From positions 47,926 through 111,925 of the forward strand of contig NZ_QVMO01000003.1 of assembly GCF_010501055.1 (NCBI RefSeq): a stretch of DNA of 64,000 nt, written 5' to 3'. Below, piece by piece: positions 18,776 to 25,575 of this stretch. This DNA comes from Dysgonomonas sp. 521 (GTDB lineage Bacteria; Bacteroidota; Bacteroidia; Bacteroidales; Dysgonomonadaceae). Below the pieces are notes generated by a model that did not search any database, was not told where the DNA came from, and was given only the letters and a program-made list of their open reading frames with translations. A program made the position numbers and the translations under genes. Positions within the stretch are counted from its first letter, which is position 1. Each line of letters opens with the position of its first letter.

Positions 18776-19628
18776 AGAGTCTGTTTAAATTTTATTCGTT
18801 CAAATTTTTAGTACTATTTTTGAGATAGTTTTTTACATACGCTTCGCTCCTGTGAACGTTGTTTGTCGTGACTCGGCATAACATGAATTTTTAATTCAGT
18901 TCTGCTCTCGCTACTTAAAACGTTCAATTTCATTAGTCGTTTTGCGTGACTCGGCATAACATGAATTTTTAATTCAGTTCTGCTCTCGCTACTTAAAACG
19001 TTCTTTTATTTTTTATCCTGCGCGCAATCGCAGATTGCTTACCTTACTTTTGGCCGAAGCTCCAAAAGTAAGCAAAAAAGCATTGCGCCCCGCTTCGCTG
19101 TACGACCCACCATCGGCTTGTCGGCTGAATGAAGTGATGAAAATCTCATCTTTGCGATGATTGGCAGACGATGCTTAAAAGCGCCCGCACTTCATTCTAC
19201 GCCGCCTGCACCGGGTGGGTATCCCGTACGCTTGCTAACGGCGCTGGCTGACGCCTGACGAGAATAGCCGTTTTCGAAATACTTGTCATCGCATTGCGGC
19301 TCCGTGCATAAGTTCCGCAGGCGGGGTACCCACCCGGTGCAGACGGCGTGAAACGGGATGTTGTCCGAGCCGAAGGCGAGTTTCGTCCCGTTTAGCCGGC
19401 AAGCCGTTGGTGGGTCGCCGAGGGACGAAGCACTAGCCTTTTGCTTCCTTTTGGGCAATGCCAAAAGGAAGGGCAAGCCCGGGAGGGCGCGGCAGCAGGA
19501 AGCTAATGATAAAAGCTTTAAACCAAGATGGCTTTTATGCAAAAAATGAAAGAACACATAATTTAAACAAAACGAAATACTGATTCACATTAATAATAAA
19601 ATATTTTGGTAAAATTTAAACAGACTCT
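18776..19628. mobile_element. Long inverted-repeat element, copy D
   Basis: 853 bp with perfect 19-bp ends: AGAGTCTGTTTAAATTTTA at 18776-18794 and its complement at 19610-19628. The left shoulder (TTCGTTCAAATTTTTAG) and CATACGCTTCGCTCCTGTG are shared with copy A. The interior is GC-richer than its surroundings and contains a direct repeat and a block with GGGTCGCCGAGGGACGAAG and CCTTTTGGGCAATGCCAAAAGG that recurs inverted at 63589. Open frames here (for example 19192-19557 minus and 19358-19549 plus) read through repeats and resemble translations often annotated as hypothetical proteins in Bacteroidota; I do not treat them as genes. No transposase. Confidence 0.75.
18867..19003. repeat. Tandem direct repeat inside element D
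   Basis: A 59-bp unit beginning CGTGACTCGGCATAACATG and ending CTACTTAAAACGTTC occurs at 18867-18925 and again at 18945-19003, with a 78-base period and no mismatch noticed. It probably arose by recent duplication. Confidence 0.85.
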
Positions 19629-19657
19629 ATATAAGATAATTTTTTCCGACCAAAATA

Positions 19658-19990
19658 AGTAGTTGTTTAAATTTTACCGAAAATATTTCATATAACTGTT
19701 TTTGATTGCTCTTTGGCTCTTATTTTTATTCTTCTTTCTCTATTTTCTACTTTTTACCACAGTACATGACAAAAATTATTCAAACACGATTTGGAGACGA
19801 TGTAGGGGCAGTGGCTTGTCCCTGCCCGCTTGTCATCGTTTACGGGCACCCACAAGGGGATGCCCCTACAACAGGATATAAAATTTTGTCATGTACTTAG
19901 ACTTTTTACTCTTGGTTTAGCCCGCTAAACCTGCGGATAAAAAGAAAAAAATATATTTGAAATAATGCCAATCAAATTTAAACAGTTACT
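19658..19990. mobile_element. Inverted-repeat element, copy E, with two nested repeats
   Basis: Outer ends: AGTAGTTGTTTAAATTT at 19658-19674, and at 19974-19990 the complement of AGTAACTGTTTAAATTT (two mismatches). Nested inside is a second pair, AGTACATGACAAAA at 19761-19774 with TTTTGTCATGTACT at 19884-19897. Within that lies a third, TGTAGGGGCA at 19801-19810 with TGCCCCTACA at 19861-19870. The three symmetrical layers suggest successive insertion of one palindromic element into another. No gene is supported. Confidence 0.65.
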
Positions 19991-19992
19991 AA

Positions 19993-20021
19993 AGACCCCG
20001 GAGAATTCTCACCCGGGGTCT
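19993..20021 (-). terminator. Probable terminator of the DUF4252/sigma-factor operon
   Basis: AGACCCCGG and CCGGGGTCT pair perfectly across an 11-base loop. On the minus strand the hairpin is followed by TTTAG, a weak T tract. It directly abuts the right end of element E. Confidence 0.5.
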
Positions 20022-20195
20022 CCTACCGTTTAGGTTTCAATACGCATCAAGAGTTAGAAAAATGGCTTGAAAAGCCTGGTCATCGGGACATGCTGAGGAA
20101 CGAAACACCGCGTGACTCTTTTAGGGTCGGAATCCTTTCCTGCGGTCAGGATGACATGCGACAGCAAACGTTCCAGCTTCTTAATATCCAACCTT
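20022..20195. other. Gene-free sequence with decayed repeat
   Basis: Contains GACATGCTGAGGAACGAA and, 50 bases on, CTGCGGTCAGGATGACATG, which form an imperfect inverted pair similar to repeats seen in many Bacteroidota intergenic regions. Nothing else is recognised. Confidence 0.4.
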
Positions 20196-20675
20196 TTAGT
20201 CATTGGCGCTATTCACAACCTTTTGCAGATCTTCCATAGTAAAGTTACCTACGATGCGGATAACCGTACATTCGCTCTCTTCATTCACAAACATTATCAG
20301 GTCTTTGAATTTGCCATTCCCGTCTCTCTGCGCATAAAAATTGACTACCTGATCTTTATCTTTGACTGACATCAGCGTTTCGTACGCTTTATTCTTTTTC
20401 ATGGCATCTGCCTCAGAGAGCATTTCCTTGAACGCCTTTTTGCTATCACTTGTATATATTTCGAGTTGCTCCAGTTTATTTGCTAACGATTTCACATTCA
20501 CTCCGCCCATATCCGCACCTGCCATATTAGGTACCATAGAGAGTAATGCTTTTGAAATATACACAGTAGTAATATCCTTGTTATTGGAAAATCGCTCAAA
20601 CATCTTATCTTGTGCCTGTACAGCTATAAAGCTGAACATAAACACCAACATCAATAATAATCCTTTTAGTTTCAT
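20196..20675 (-). CDS. DUF4252 family secreted protein (third paralogue)
   Basis: 159 residues with an N-terminal signal peptide (MKLKGLLLMLVFMFSFIAVQAQ), so exported. The mature part shows the DUF4252 pattern: an N-terminal TTVYISKALLSMV helix, a central LEQLEIYTSD strand, AYETLMSVKDKDQVVNFYAQ and a C-terminal IVGNFTMEDLQKVV. It overlaps the anti-sigma gene by 4 bases and is the last gene of the cluster. Function unknown. The other two paralogues lie upstream of the sigma factor in the same operon. Confidence 0.88.
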   Translation of the reverse strand: MKLKGLLLMLVFMFSFIAVQAQDKMFERFSNNKDITTVYISKALLSMVPNMAGADMGGVNVKSLANKLEQLEIYTSDSKKAFKEMLSEADAMKKNKAYETLMSVKDKDQVVNFYAQRDGNGKFKDLIMFVNEESECTVIRIVGNFTMEDLQKVVNSAND

Positions 20676-21229
20676 GATTCTTTATCTTTTTTACGGTTGA
20701 AAGTTTTGTTTAATATTTCGTTTGTCTTATCCATATTTTCCGACGCTACAGCCAACTGATCCAATCCTTTGTTAAATTTGGATGATAATAAGATCAATGC
20801 TTCCTGCGCCTCTTTTATTTTCTGTTCATCCTCTTTGCTCATCGTTCCGCTCTGTCCTTCCGCTATAGGAGGGGTCGTATCCGCTTTGCTATTGAAGTAA
20901 ACTCCGGCTGAGACAAGGATGGCTATCCCGGCTGCTATACTGCCTGCCTTCAACCATAACGACCGCCTGCGTGCTGTATTTTCCAGAGGTGCTTCGGTAG
21001 TTTCCTGCGATGCCAGACCGTCAATCAGATTGTTCAACTTCGATTCTAATCCTGCCGGAACATCAATAGTTTCGGATTTATACATAGCAAGAAAGACCTC
21101 TTTTTCGTCAAGCAGCTCATCTGCTACATCCTCTCCCTGAAAATAGCTCAACAGTCGCAGTTCTTCTTCCGCTGTAGTCTCGCCGAGGTAGAAAGCCTCT
21201 ATCAATTTCTTTATATCGTATGTATTCAT
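20672..21229 (-). CDS. Putative anti-sigma factor, single-pass membrane protein
   Basis: 185 residues. The cytoplasmic N-terminal region (residues 1-90) begins MNTYDIKKLIEAFYLGETTAEEE, the usual opening of Bacteroidota anti-sigma proteins (an 'E-x-F/Y-x-G-E-x-T-x-E-E' pattern). One membrane helix (LWLKAGSIAAGIAILVSAGVYF) lies at about residues 91-112. A periplasmic helical tail ends in a basic cluster. It overlaps the sigma gene by 4 bases upstream and the DUF4252 gene by 4 bases downstream. Position and topology support a membrane anti-sigma factor holding the adjacent ECF sigma, with the DUF4252 protein as a possible periplasmic partner. Confidence 0.8.
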   Translation of the reverse strand: MNTYDIKKLIEAFYLGETTAEEELRLLSYFQGEDVADELLDEKEVFLAMYKSETIDVPAGLESKLNNLIDGLASQETTEAPLENTARRRSLWLKAGSIAAGIAILVSAGVYFNSKADTTPPIAEGQSGTMSKEDEQKIKEAQEALILLSSKFNKGLDQLAVASENMDKTNEILNKTFNRKKDKES

Positions 21230-21723
21230 CGCTGTTCTATTTTAGTATATTGTTCCCTGATGGTTTTACGTGCCCTCGACAGTATAACCCGTATATTGCC
21301 CGGGCTGATCCCCGTCATGTTCTCTATCTCCTCATCCGTGTATCCGTCCCAGTGCTTTAGCATCATTACCTGCCGTTGCTGTTCAGGTAATTTATTTATC
21401 AATGACTTCACATATTTGGCATCATCCTGTATTTCTATCTGCGTGGACAATGATGTCGTTTCCGGTATATCCGCATCATAAGATGTATGGTAGTCATTCT
21501 TTGTTTTTCTCAGGTAATCGAGGCATGTATTGCGAAGGATGATAATGGCGAAAGCCTCCGTATTATCTATATTCCCCAGCTCATCCCGTTTGTTCCAGAG
21601 TTTTATAAATGATTCCTGAACTATATCTTCGGCGTTTGCCGCATCCTGCACTATCCGGTATGCTATCCTGTATAATTTCTGATGGTATGGGAGAAACACT
21701 TTCTTGAAAGTTTCCGCATCCAT
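21226..21723 (-). CDS. ECF RNA polymerase sigma factor
   Basis: 165 residues. Region 2 (residues 10-75) includes YHQKLYRIAYRIVQDAANAEDIVQESFIKLWNKR. Region 4 (residues 108-158) includes LPEQQRQVMMLKHWDGYTDEEIENMTGISPGNIRVILSRARKTIR, a clear helix-turn-helix for -35 recognition. It lacks regions 1 and 3, as ECF factors do. It starts 1 base after the upstream DUF4252 stop and overlaps the anti-sigma gene by 4 bases. Its regulon is unknown; the surrounding DUF4252 genes are the obvious candidates. Confidence 0.95.
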   Translation of the reverse strand: MDAETFKKVFLPYHQKLYRIAYRIVQDAANAEDIVQESFIKLWNKRDELGNIDNTEAFAIIILRNTCLDYLRKTKNDYHTSYDADIPETTSLSTQIEIQDDAKYVKSLINKLPEQQRQVMMLKHWDGYTDEEIENMTGISPGNIRVILSRARKTIREQYTKIEQR

Positions 21724-21724
21724 C

Positions 21725-22228
21725 CTATTTGTTTTTACCCTGTTCTTTAATTATTTCTTCCAGATCCGATTCATCGAGTTCGCCCGACATTTTTACGACT
21801 ACAGCATCTTCTTCGTCCAGCACCAGTATAAAAACTCCTTTAGGGCGGTCTCCTTCTTTGTAAGAAATGATGCGTACATTATCACTACCGTCTTTCACTG
21901 TCAGTAGTGTTGTATAGCCGTTGCCGTCTTTGAAATTTTGAAGTTCGCTTTCGAACCTCGTTTTTACCTCCGGACTATAATTTTCTATAGCAACTACGAC
22001 CACCGAATCGAGTTTTTCCATAAAGGCCGGCATATTCGATTTTAGTTCTCCTGTCGAATCAGTTTCTAAAGCAGCTTTTATTGACATATCCAACATAGCC
22101 CTGTCTACTACCTGATGTTGCACTCCTTCTACTTTAGACATGTCTTGCATCAAAGCGTTTAAATCCTGTGCCGAAATAAATTGAGTGGCGATTAAAGCTA
22201 CTACCAAAGAGAACAGATACTTTTTCAT
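21725..22228 (-). CDS. DUF4252 family secreted protein (second paralogue)
   Basis: 167 residues with signal peptide MKKYLFSLVVALIATQFISAQ. The mature protein has VDRAMLDMSIKAAL, a LDSVVVVAIENYS strand, GYTTLLTVKDGSDNVRIISYKEGDRPKGVFILVLDEEDAVVVKMSGELDESDLEEIIKEQ. The last third is the best conserved part across the three paralogues (a KxSGxLxExDLxEhI pattern). It lies 43 bases after the first paralogue and 1 base before the sigma gene. Exported; function unknown. Confidence 0.88.
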   Translation of the reverse strand: MKKYLFSLVVALIATQFISAQDLNALMQDMSKVEGVQHQVVDRAMLDMSIKAALETDSTGELKSNMPAFMEKLDSVVVVAIENYSPEVKTRFESELQNFKDGNGYTTLLTVKDGSDNVRIISYKEGDRPKGVFILVLDEEDAVVVKMSGELDESDLEEIIKEQGKNK

Positions 22229-22271
22229 AATTTTTACTTTTAATTGTGTTTACGTTATATCTTATAGGATA

Positions 22272-22742
22272 CTATTTATCATACTTCTTAATCAATTCGG
22301 CGATGTCGCCTTCTTTTATTTTACCCGAAAATTTTACAATGGCAGGGTCGTCATCGCCAAGGCAAAGGATTATCATATCTTTGATTATATTTTTATCTTT
22401 CTTCATCATGATACGCACATTGTTTTCTTTGTCATTTACTGTCATCAATGTCTCATACCCGTCTCCGTCCTTCAATGTGTACATTTGCTCCTGCAGGTTT
22501 TGCTTAAAAGCGGCGTCGCACCCCGACAAATCGTATACTTCCAGTGAGTGTATCCCTCTGGCTACCGGCATGTTGCCTACTCCGCCGAAAGTTTTCCCCA
22601 GGCTCATCATAAAACGCCCTATCTTTACCTTATCCACATTCTCCGCTTTCGATACGCTGTTCATCAGGTTGCCCAAACTTTGGCTATATGATAATTGACT
22701 TAGTGAAAGAACTAAAACCAGACAAAATATATACTTTTTCAT
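22272..22742 (-). CDS. DUF4252 family secreted protein (first paralogue)
   Basis: 156 residues with signal peptide MKKYIFCLVLVLSLSQLSYSQ. The C-terminal part, GYETLMTVNDKENNVRIMMKKDKNIIKDMIILCLGDDDPAIVKFSGKIKEGDIAELI, aligns well with the second paralogue, and the N-termini of the two are also similar, so they look like a tandem duplication. First gene of the operon with the ECF sigma/anti-sigma pair. No cysteine lipobox is seen, so it is probably soluble in the periplasm. Confidence 0.88.
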   Translation of the reverse strand: MKKYIFCLVLVLSLSQLSYSQSLGNLMNSVSKAENVDKVKIGRFMMSLGKTFGGVGNMPVARGIHSLEVYDLSGCDAAFKQNLQEQMYTLKDGDGYETLMTVNDKENNVRIMMKKDKNIIKDMIILCLGDDDPAIVKFSGKIKEGDIAELIKKYDK

Positions 22743-22890
22743 AATCGTTTTTTTTAATTGTTGCTGTTATACATTCTATAATAATAAAAAACTTATCCGA
22801 TGTGCGCTATCATCTGTTTTCAATTATTAAGACGGAGCAGTATATAAATTTGTTACAGCAAAAGTGAAAAAAAAATCGCATAAAACAAAA

Positions 22891-22920
22891 AAGGCTGTAT
22901 TTCAATAAAATACAGCCTGT
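22891..22920 (-). terminator. Terminator of the META-domain operon
   Basis: AGGCTGTATTT and AAATACAGCCT form a perfect 11-bp stem with a 5-base loop. On the minus strand it is followed by TTTTTTG. It lies 23 bases past the stop of the META gene. Confidence 0.85.
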
Positions 22921-22942
22921 AAAAAAATATATATCCTTTATA

Positions 22943-23761
22943 TTATTCCGCTACCCGTGCAAATGTAAGAACCTCATTCCCTTCTTGCATAAGTACGAGC
23001 CCATTTTCATTTAAACTTACCTGTAGCGGTGTTGCCAGTTTAGATAAGAATGTAGTTTCTCCTTTCAGTGCAGGACAAGCCATTTTGGTTGCCATAGCAG
23101 GGCCAAACGTGATTACATTATCTTGCAACTTAAACGTACAGCGATAGTTATTACATCCTGCATTGCCGGATACTTTACCATCCGCTATCTCCATTGTAGG
23201 CACTTTGTCAGGGAACAGCGCAGCCATATCTTCTCCTGCGATGGAAGTCAGGTTCCATTTCCCCGACAGGTTTTCGGGAGAGACATCAAGGCCTTTAGAG
23301 ATTACAGGAGATGTAAAAGATACGACAGGCTGGAATTCGAGGACAACTTTATCCCCTTGCGAAAAAGTGAGCAGGCTATCTTCGGTCAGGTTTACCTCCA
23401 GATCAGGGGTAGAGAGTAATTTGAAAAATTCCGGCTCTTTATTTGCGTCCATGCAGGCCATCATTGTAGATACCAGATTAGGCGCGGAAAATACATTCTG
23501 TTCGTTCAGTGTAAAGTCGCCGCCATATCCGTTACAGCCGCCGTTTCCCGACACGGTATTCTTTGAGAAATCAAATTTCAGATCAGGTATTTTACCTGTA
23601 AATGACAGTTTTGCATCTTCGCCGTTAAGCGTTTTCAACGCCCATGTCTGATTTTCCAACTGAGCTTTATCCAAAGGCTTTACAGAGCTACAACTTTGTG
23701 TAGCAAAAGTAAATGTAAGTACTGCAAGCATAGTAGCAGCAGTTTTAAAAAAACATTTCAT
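22943..23761 (-). CDS. Lipoprotein with two META domains
   Basis: 272 residues from the ATG at 23761 (a TTG two codons earlier is less likely). The signal MKCFFKTAATMLAVLTFTFATQSC ends at a lipobox Cys at residue 24. Two META domains follow: residues 38-140 (WALKTLNGEDAKL, GNGGCNGYGGDFTL) and 165-268 (WNLTSIAGEDMAALF, GNAGCNNYRCTFKL). The GxxGCNxY motif occurs in both, which shows an internal duplication. META proteins such as HslJ are periplasmic or outer-membrane proteins of uncertain function. It lies 14 bases downstream of the nitrilase gene, so it is co-transcribed. Confidence 0.92.
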   Translation of the reverse strand: MKCFFKTAATMLAVLTFTFATQSCSSVKPLDKAQLENQTWALKTLNGEDAKLSFTGKIPDLKFDFSKNTVSGNGGCNGYGGDFTLNEQNVFSAPNLVSTMMACMDANKEPEFFKLLSTPDLEVNLTEDSLLTFSQGDKVVLEFQPVVSFTSPVISKGLDVSPENLSGKWNLTSIAGEDMAALFPDKVPTMEIADGKVSGNAGCNNYRCTFKLQDNVITFGPAMATKMACPALKGETTFLSKLATPLQVSLNENGLVLMQEGNEVLTFARVAE

Positions 23762-23775
23762 AGTCAATCTTATTT

Positions 23776-24561
23776 TTAAATTTTAATATCAAACCTATCG
23801 GCATCTTTCCAAACAGGAAATTTTGCCCTGAAGTGCTCCAGTTCATCCTTCGATATGGAGACAGTCTTTGTTTGTTCTGTATCCGGTTCTATCGATAACA
23901 TATCCTCGCCACGGGCGTTTATCATCTTAGAAAGTCCGCTATGCGACAAGCCGTTACCATCAACACCTATCCGGTTTACGCCGCATACATAAGCCATATT
24001 CTCCAAGGCTCGTGCTGTCAGCAATGCGTCCCATACCTTCCGGCGCGAGGCCGGCCAATTAGCGGTATAGATAAGCAGATCGTACTCGTTGTCGACATTG
24101 CGCGCCCATACCGGGAACCGAAGGTCGTAACATATAAGCAAACAGATATTGAAGCCATTATGTTCAACGATCAATCGTTTTTCTCCGGCAGAAAACGATT
24201 GAGGCTCGCTTCCCATGCGGAACAAATGGCGTTTGTCATAATAGTATTCTTTCTGTGGGGTAATAAAAAATCCACGGTTGTAATAGCTATCTCCGTCTTT
24301 GGCAATATAACTCCCGCAGATAGCTACATCATATTGTCGGGCACATTCTTTCAGACGGGAGATAGTTTCTCCATCAACAGGTTCCGCCATATTATGGCTG
24401 TTCATCGTAAATCCTGTAGAAAACATTTCGGGCAGTACGATGAGGTCTGTAGTTCCTGCAAGTTCTTTAATTGCATTCTCTACATAGTCCAGATTAGCCT
24501 TCTTGTCTTCCCAGACAATATCATATTGTACGAGGCTCACTCTAAGCACAATATCTCCCAT
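23776..24561 (-). CDS. Nitrilase-superfamily omega-amidase
   Basis: 261 residues from the ATG at 24561; the longer frame would begin with a TTG beside a hairpin. It has the nitrilase catalytic triad: Glu45 in VLPEMFSTGF, Lys110 in YYDKRHLFRM and Cys144 in LLICYDLRFP. The YDKRHLFRM and SYIAK blocks point to the YafV/Nit2 group, which hydrolyses alpha-ketoglutaramate or alpha-ketosuccinamate. Cytoplasmic. In one operon with the META gene, and probably with the acyltransferase upstream, which is 51 bases away across a small hairpin. Confidence 0.9.
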   Translation of the reverse strand: MGDIVLRVSLVQYDIVWEDKKANLDYVENAIKELAGTTDLIVLPEMFSTGFTMNSHNMAEPVDGETISRLKECARQYDVAICGSYIAKDGDSYYNRGFFITPQKEYYYDKRHLFRMGSEPQSFSAGEKRLIVEHNGFNICLLICYDLRFPVWARNVDNEYDLLIYTANWPASRRKVWDALLTARALENMAYVCGVNRIGVDGNGLSHSGLSKMINARGEDMLSIEPDTEQTKTVSISKDELEHFRAKFPVWKDADRFDIKI

Positions 24562-24586
24562 ATTTTTATTAATTACAAACCTCAAG

Positions 24587-24602
24587 CCTCCCTTCGGGGA
24601 GG
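24587..24602 (-). terminator. Stable TTCG hairpin between acyltransferase and nitrilase genes
   Basis: CCTCCC-TTCG-GGGAGG, a 6-bp GC stem. On the minus strand the loop reads CGAA, so the especially stable TTCG loop forms on the plus-strand transcript. No T tract follows on the minus strand. It belongs to a family of short G/C palindromes seen also at 36940-37050 and 57921-58042, and more probably acts on RNA processing than on termination. Confidence 0.4.
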
Positions 24603-24612
24603 TTGGAGGGGC

Positions 24613-25155
24613 TTACATCGAAAAATATTCGGGATGACGGGCTGTCACACCTTTATAATAAGTTTTTATCTTAGATATATCATCTTCCACGTTGCCTGTA
24701 GGCATCACAATAGCCTTAAAGTCGGCCTCTTTCTTCCCATAGTCGAGGGCGGCAACTACAATAGCTACTTCGGCTTCCATGGCTATAAAGTAGAATCCTT
24801 TTTTCCATTCGGCATTTGCCTTACGCGTAGCTTCGGGGGTTATCGCTAACTGGAAGTTGTCTTTGCGCGCATATATCTCCGCCATCTGTTCGGTCAGTGA
24901 CGATTTTCTGGAACGGTCTACGGGGATTCCGCCCAATGCCCTGAACAAAATATTCATCGGGAAAAAGAACCATTCTTTTTTTATAAGGAATGAGGCTTTC
25001 CTTCCCATCGATTTATAAACGATCAGTCCCAGCGGCAAATCCCAGTTACTTGTATGAGGGGCTACACAAATAACGCATTTATCGGGCAATGCGGTCTGCC
25101 CAGTTATTTTCCATCCTATAAGACGGAGTATAAAGTTACATAAACTCTTCATCAA
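24613..25155 (-). CDS. 1-acyl-glycerol-3-phosphate acyltransferase family protein
   Basis: 180 residues. It has the PlsC-type HX4D motif HTSNWD with His34 and Asp39, and FRALGGIPVDRSRKS matching the second (substrate phosphate) block. The ITPEATRKANAEWKKGFYFIA region matches the third block. It is shorter than typical PlsC (about 240 residues), as are other family members of this form in Bacteroidota. The expected role is acyl transfer to a lysophospholipid or another lipid at the inner membrane; the acceptor is not certain. The N-terminal hydrophobic stretch LCNFILRLIGW may anchor it. It overlaps the upstream small gene by 4 bases. Confidence 0.88.
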   Translation of the reverse strand: MMKSLCNFILRLIGWKITGQTALPDKCVICVAPHTSNWDLPLGLIVYKSMGRKASFLIKKEWFFFPMNILFRALGGIPVDRSRKSSLTEQMAEIYARKDNFQLAITPEATRKANAEWKKGFYFIAMEAEVAIVVAALDYGKKEADFKAIVMPTGNVEDDISKIKTYYKGVTARHPEYFSM

Positions 25156-25418
25156 CCGAGTGCTTCTATTTCTTTAGCAATAGCATTAACCTGCTCCTTA
25201 AAATCAGCCTGCACTTTTTTGAAGTAAGCTTTAACTCTTCCTTTCACATCCTTGCCCTCATTCACATTTACCCGTTTCAGGAATTCGGACTGAGTTTCAG
25301 CTATGCGGTTTATTACTTTATCTGCCGCCGCCTGATCGGCATCCACGACAAAAACTTTGTAAAATATGCAATCGATATAGAGCAAGTCCATCGCTGCATT
25401 TATACTTTTTTTAAGCAT
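25152..25418 (-). CDS. Small helical protein of unknown function
   Basis: 88 residues from the ATG at 25418; the longer frame starts with TTG at 25439. It is charged and probably all helical, with a C-terminal coiled-coil-like stretch (VKGRVKAYFKKVQADFKEQVNAIAKEIEAL). No signal peptide or known motif is recognised. It overlaps the acyltransferase start by 4 bases (ATGA), so the two are translationally coupled. Its N-terminal region is divergent from the glycogen synthase gene. Confidence 0.8.
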   Translation of the reverse strand: MLKKSINAAMDLLYIDCIFYKVFVVDADQAAADKVINRIAETQSEFLKRVNVNEGKDVKGRVKAYFKKVQADFKEQVNAIAKEIEALG

Positions 25419-25458
25419 TCTTCTACTACTCACAGTCAAATTATATTTAATATGTTAT

Positions 25459-25475
25459 TATCTTTGCTATCTTTG
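25459..25475 (+). promoter_or_regulatory. Two tandem -7 promoter elements upstream of glycogen synthase
   Basis: TATCTTTG occurs at 25459-25466 and again at 25468-25475, both exact TAnnTTTG matches, 9 bases apart. They lie about 100 bases before the ATG. Either could set the start site. Confidence 0.55.
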
Positions 25476-25575
25476 GCGTCCGTAAAAACCGTGGCAAAGG
25501 TACTAAAAAAAGATACTTGTCACCCTATTTAATAGTTTTTAAGTTTAAACAAAAAGGCAGTAGCTAATATCAAAT

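Noticed and set aside
19192..19557. 121-codon minus-strand open frame and 63-codon plus-strand frame inside element D
   Set aside because: Both read through repeated GC-rich blocks that recur elsewhere in non-coding, deleted form (63589-63708). They overlap each other, have no start signal and match no domain.
18216..20195. Insertion sequence or phage remnant
   Set aside because: There is no transposase, integrase or other mobile-element protein; only inverted repeats of several families are present.
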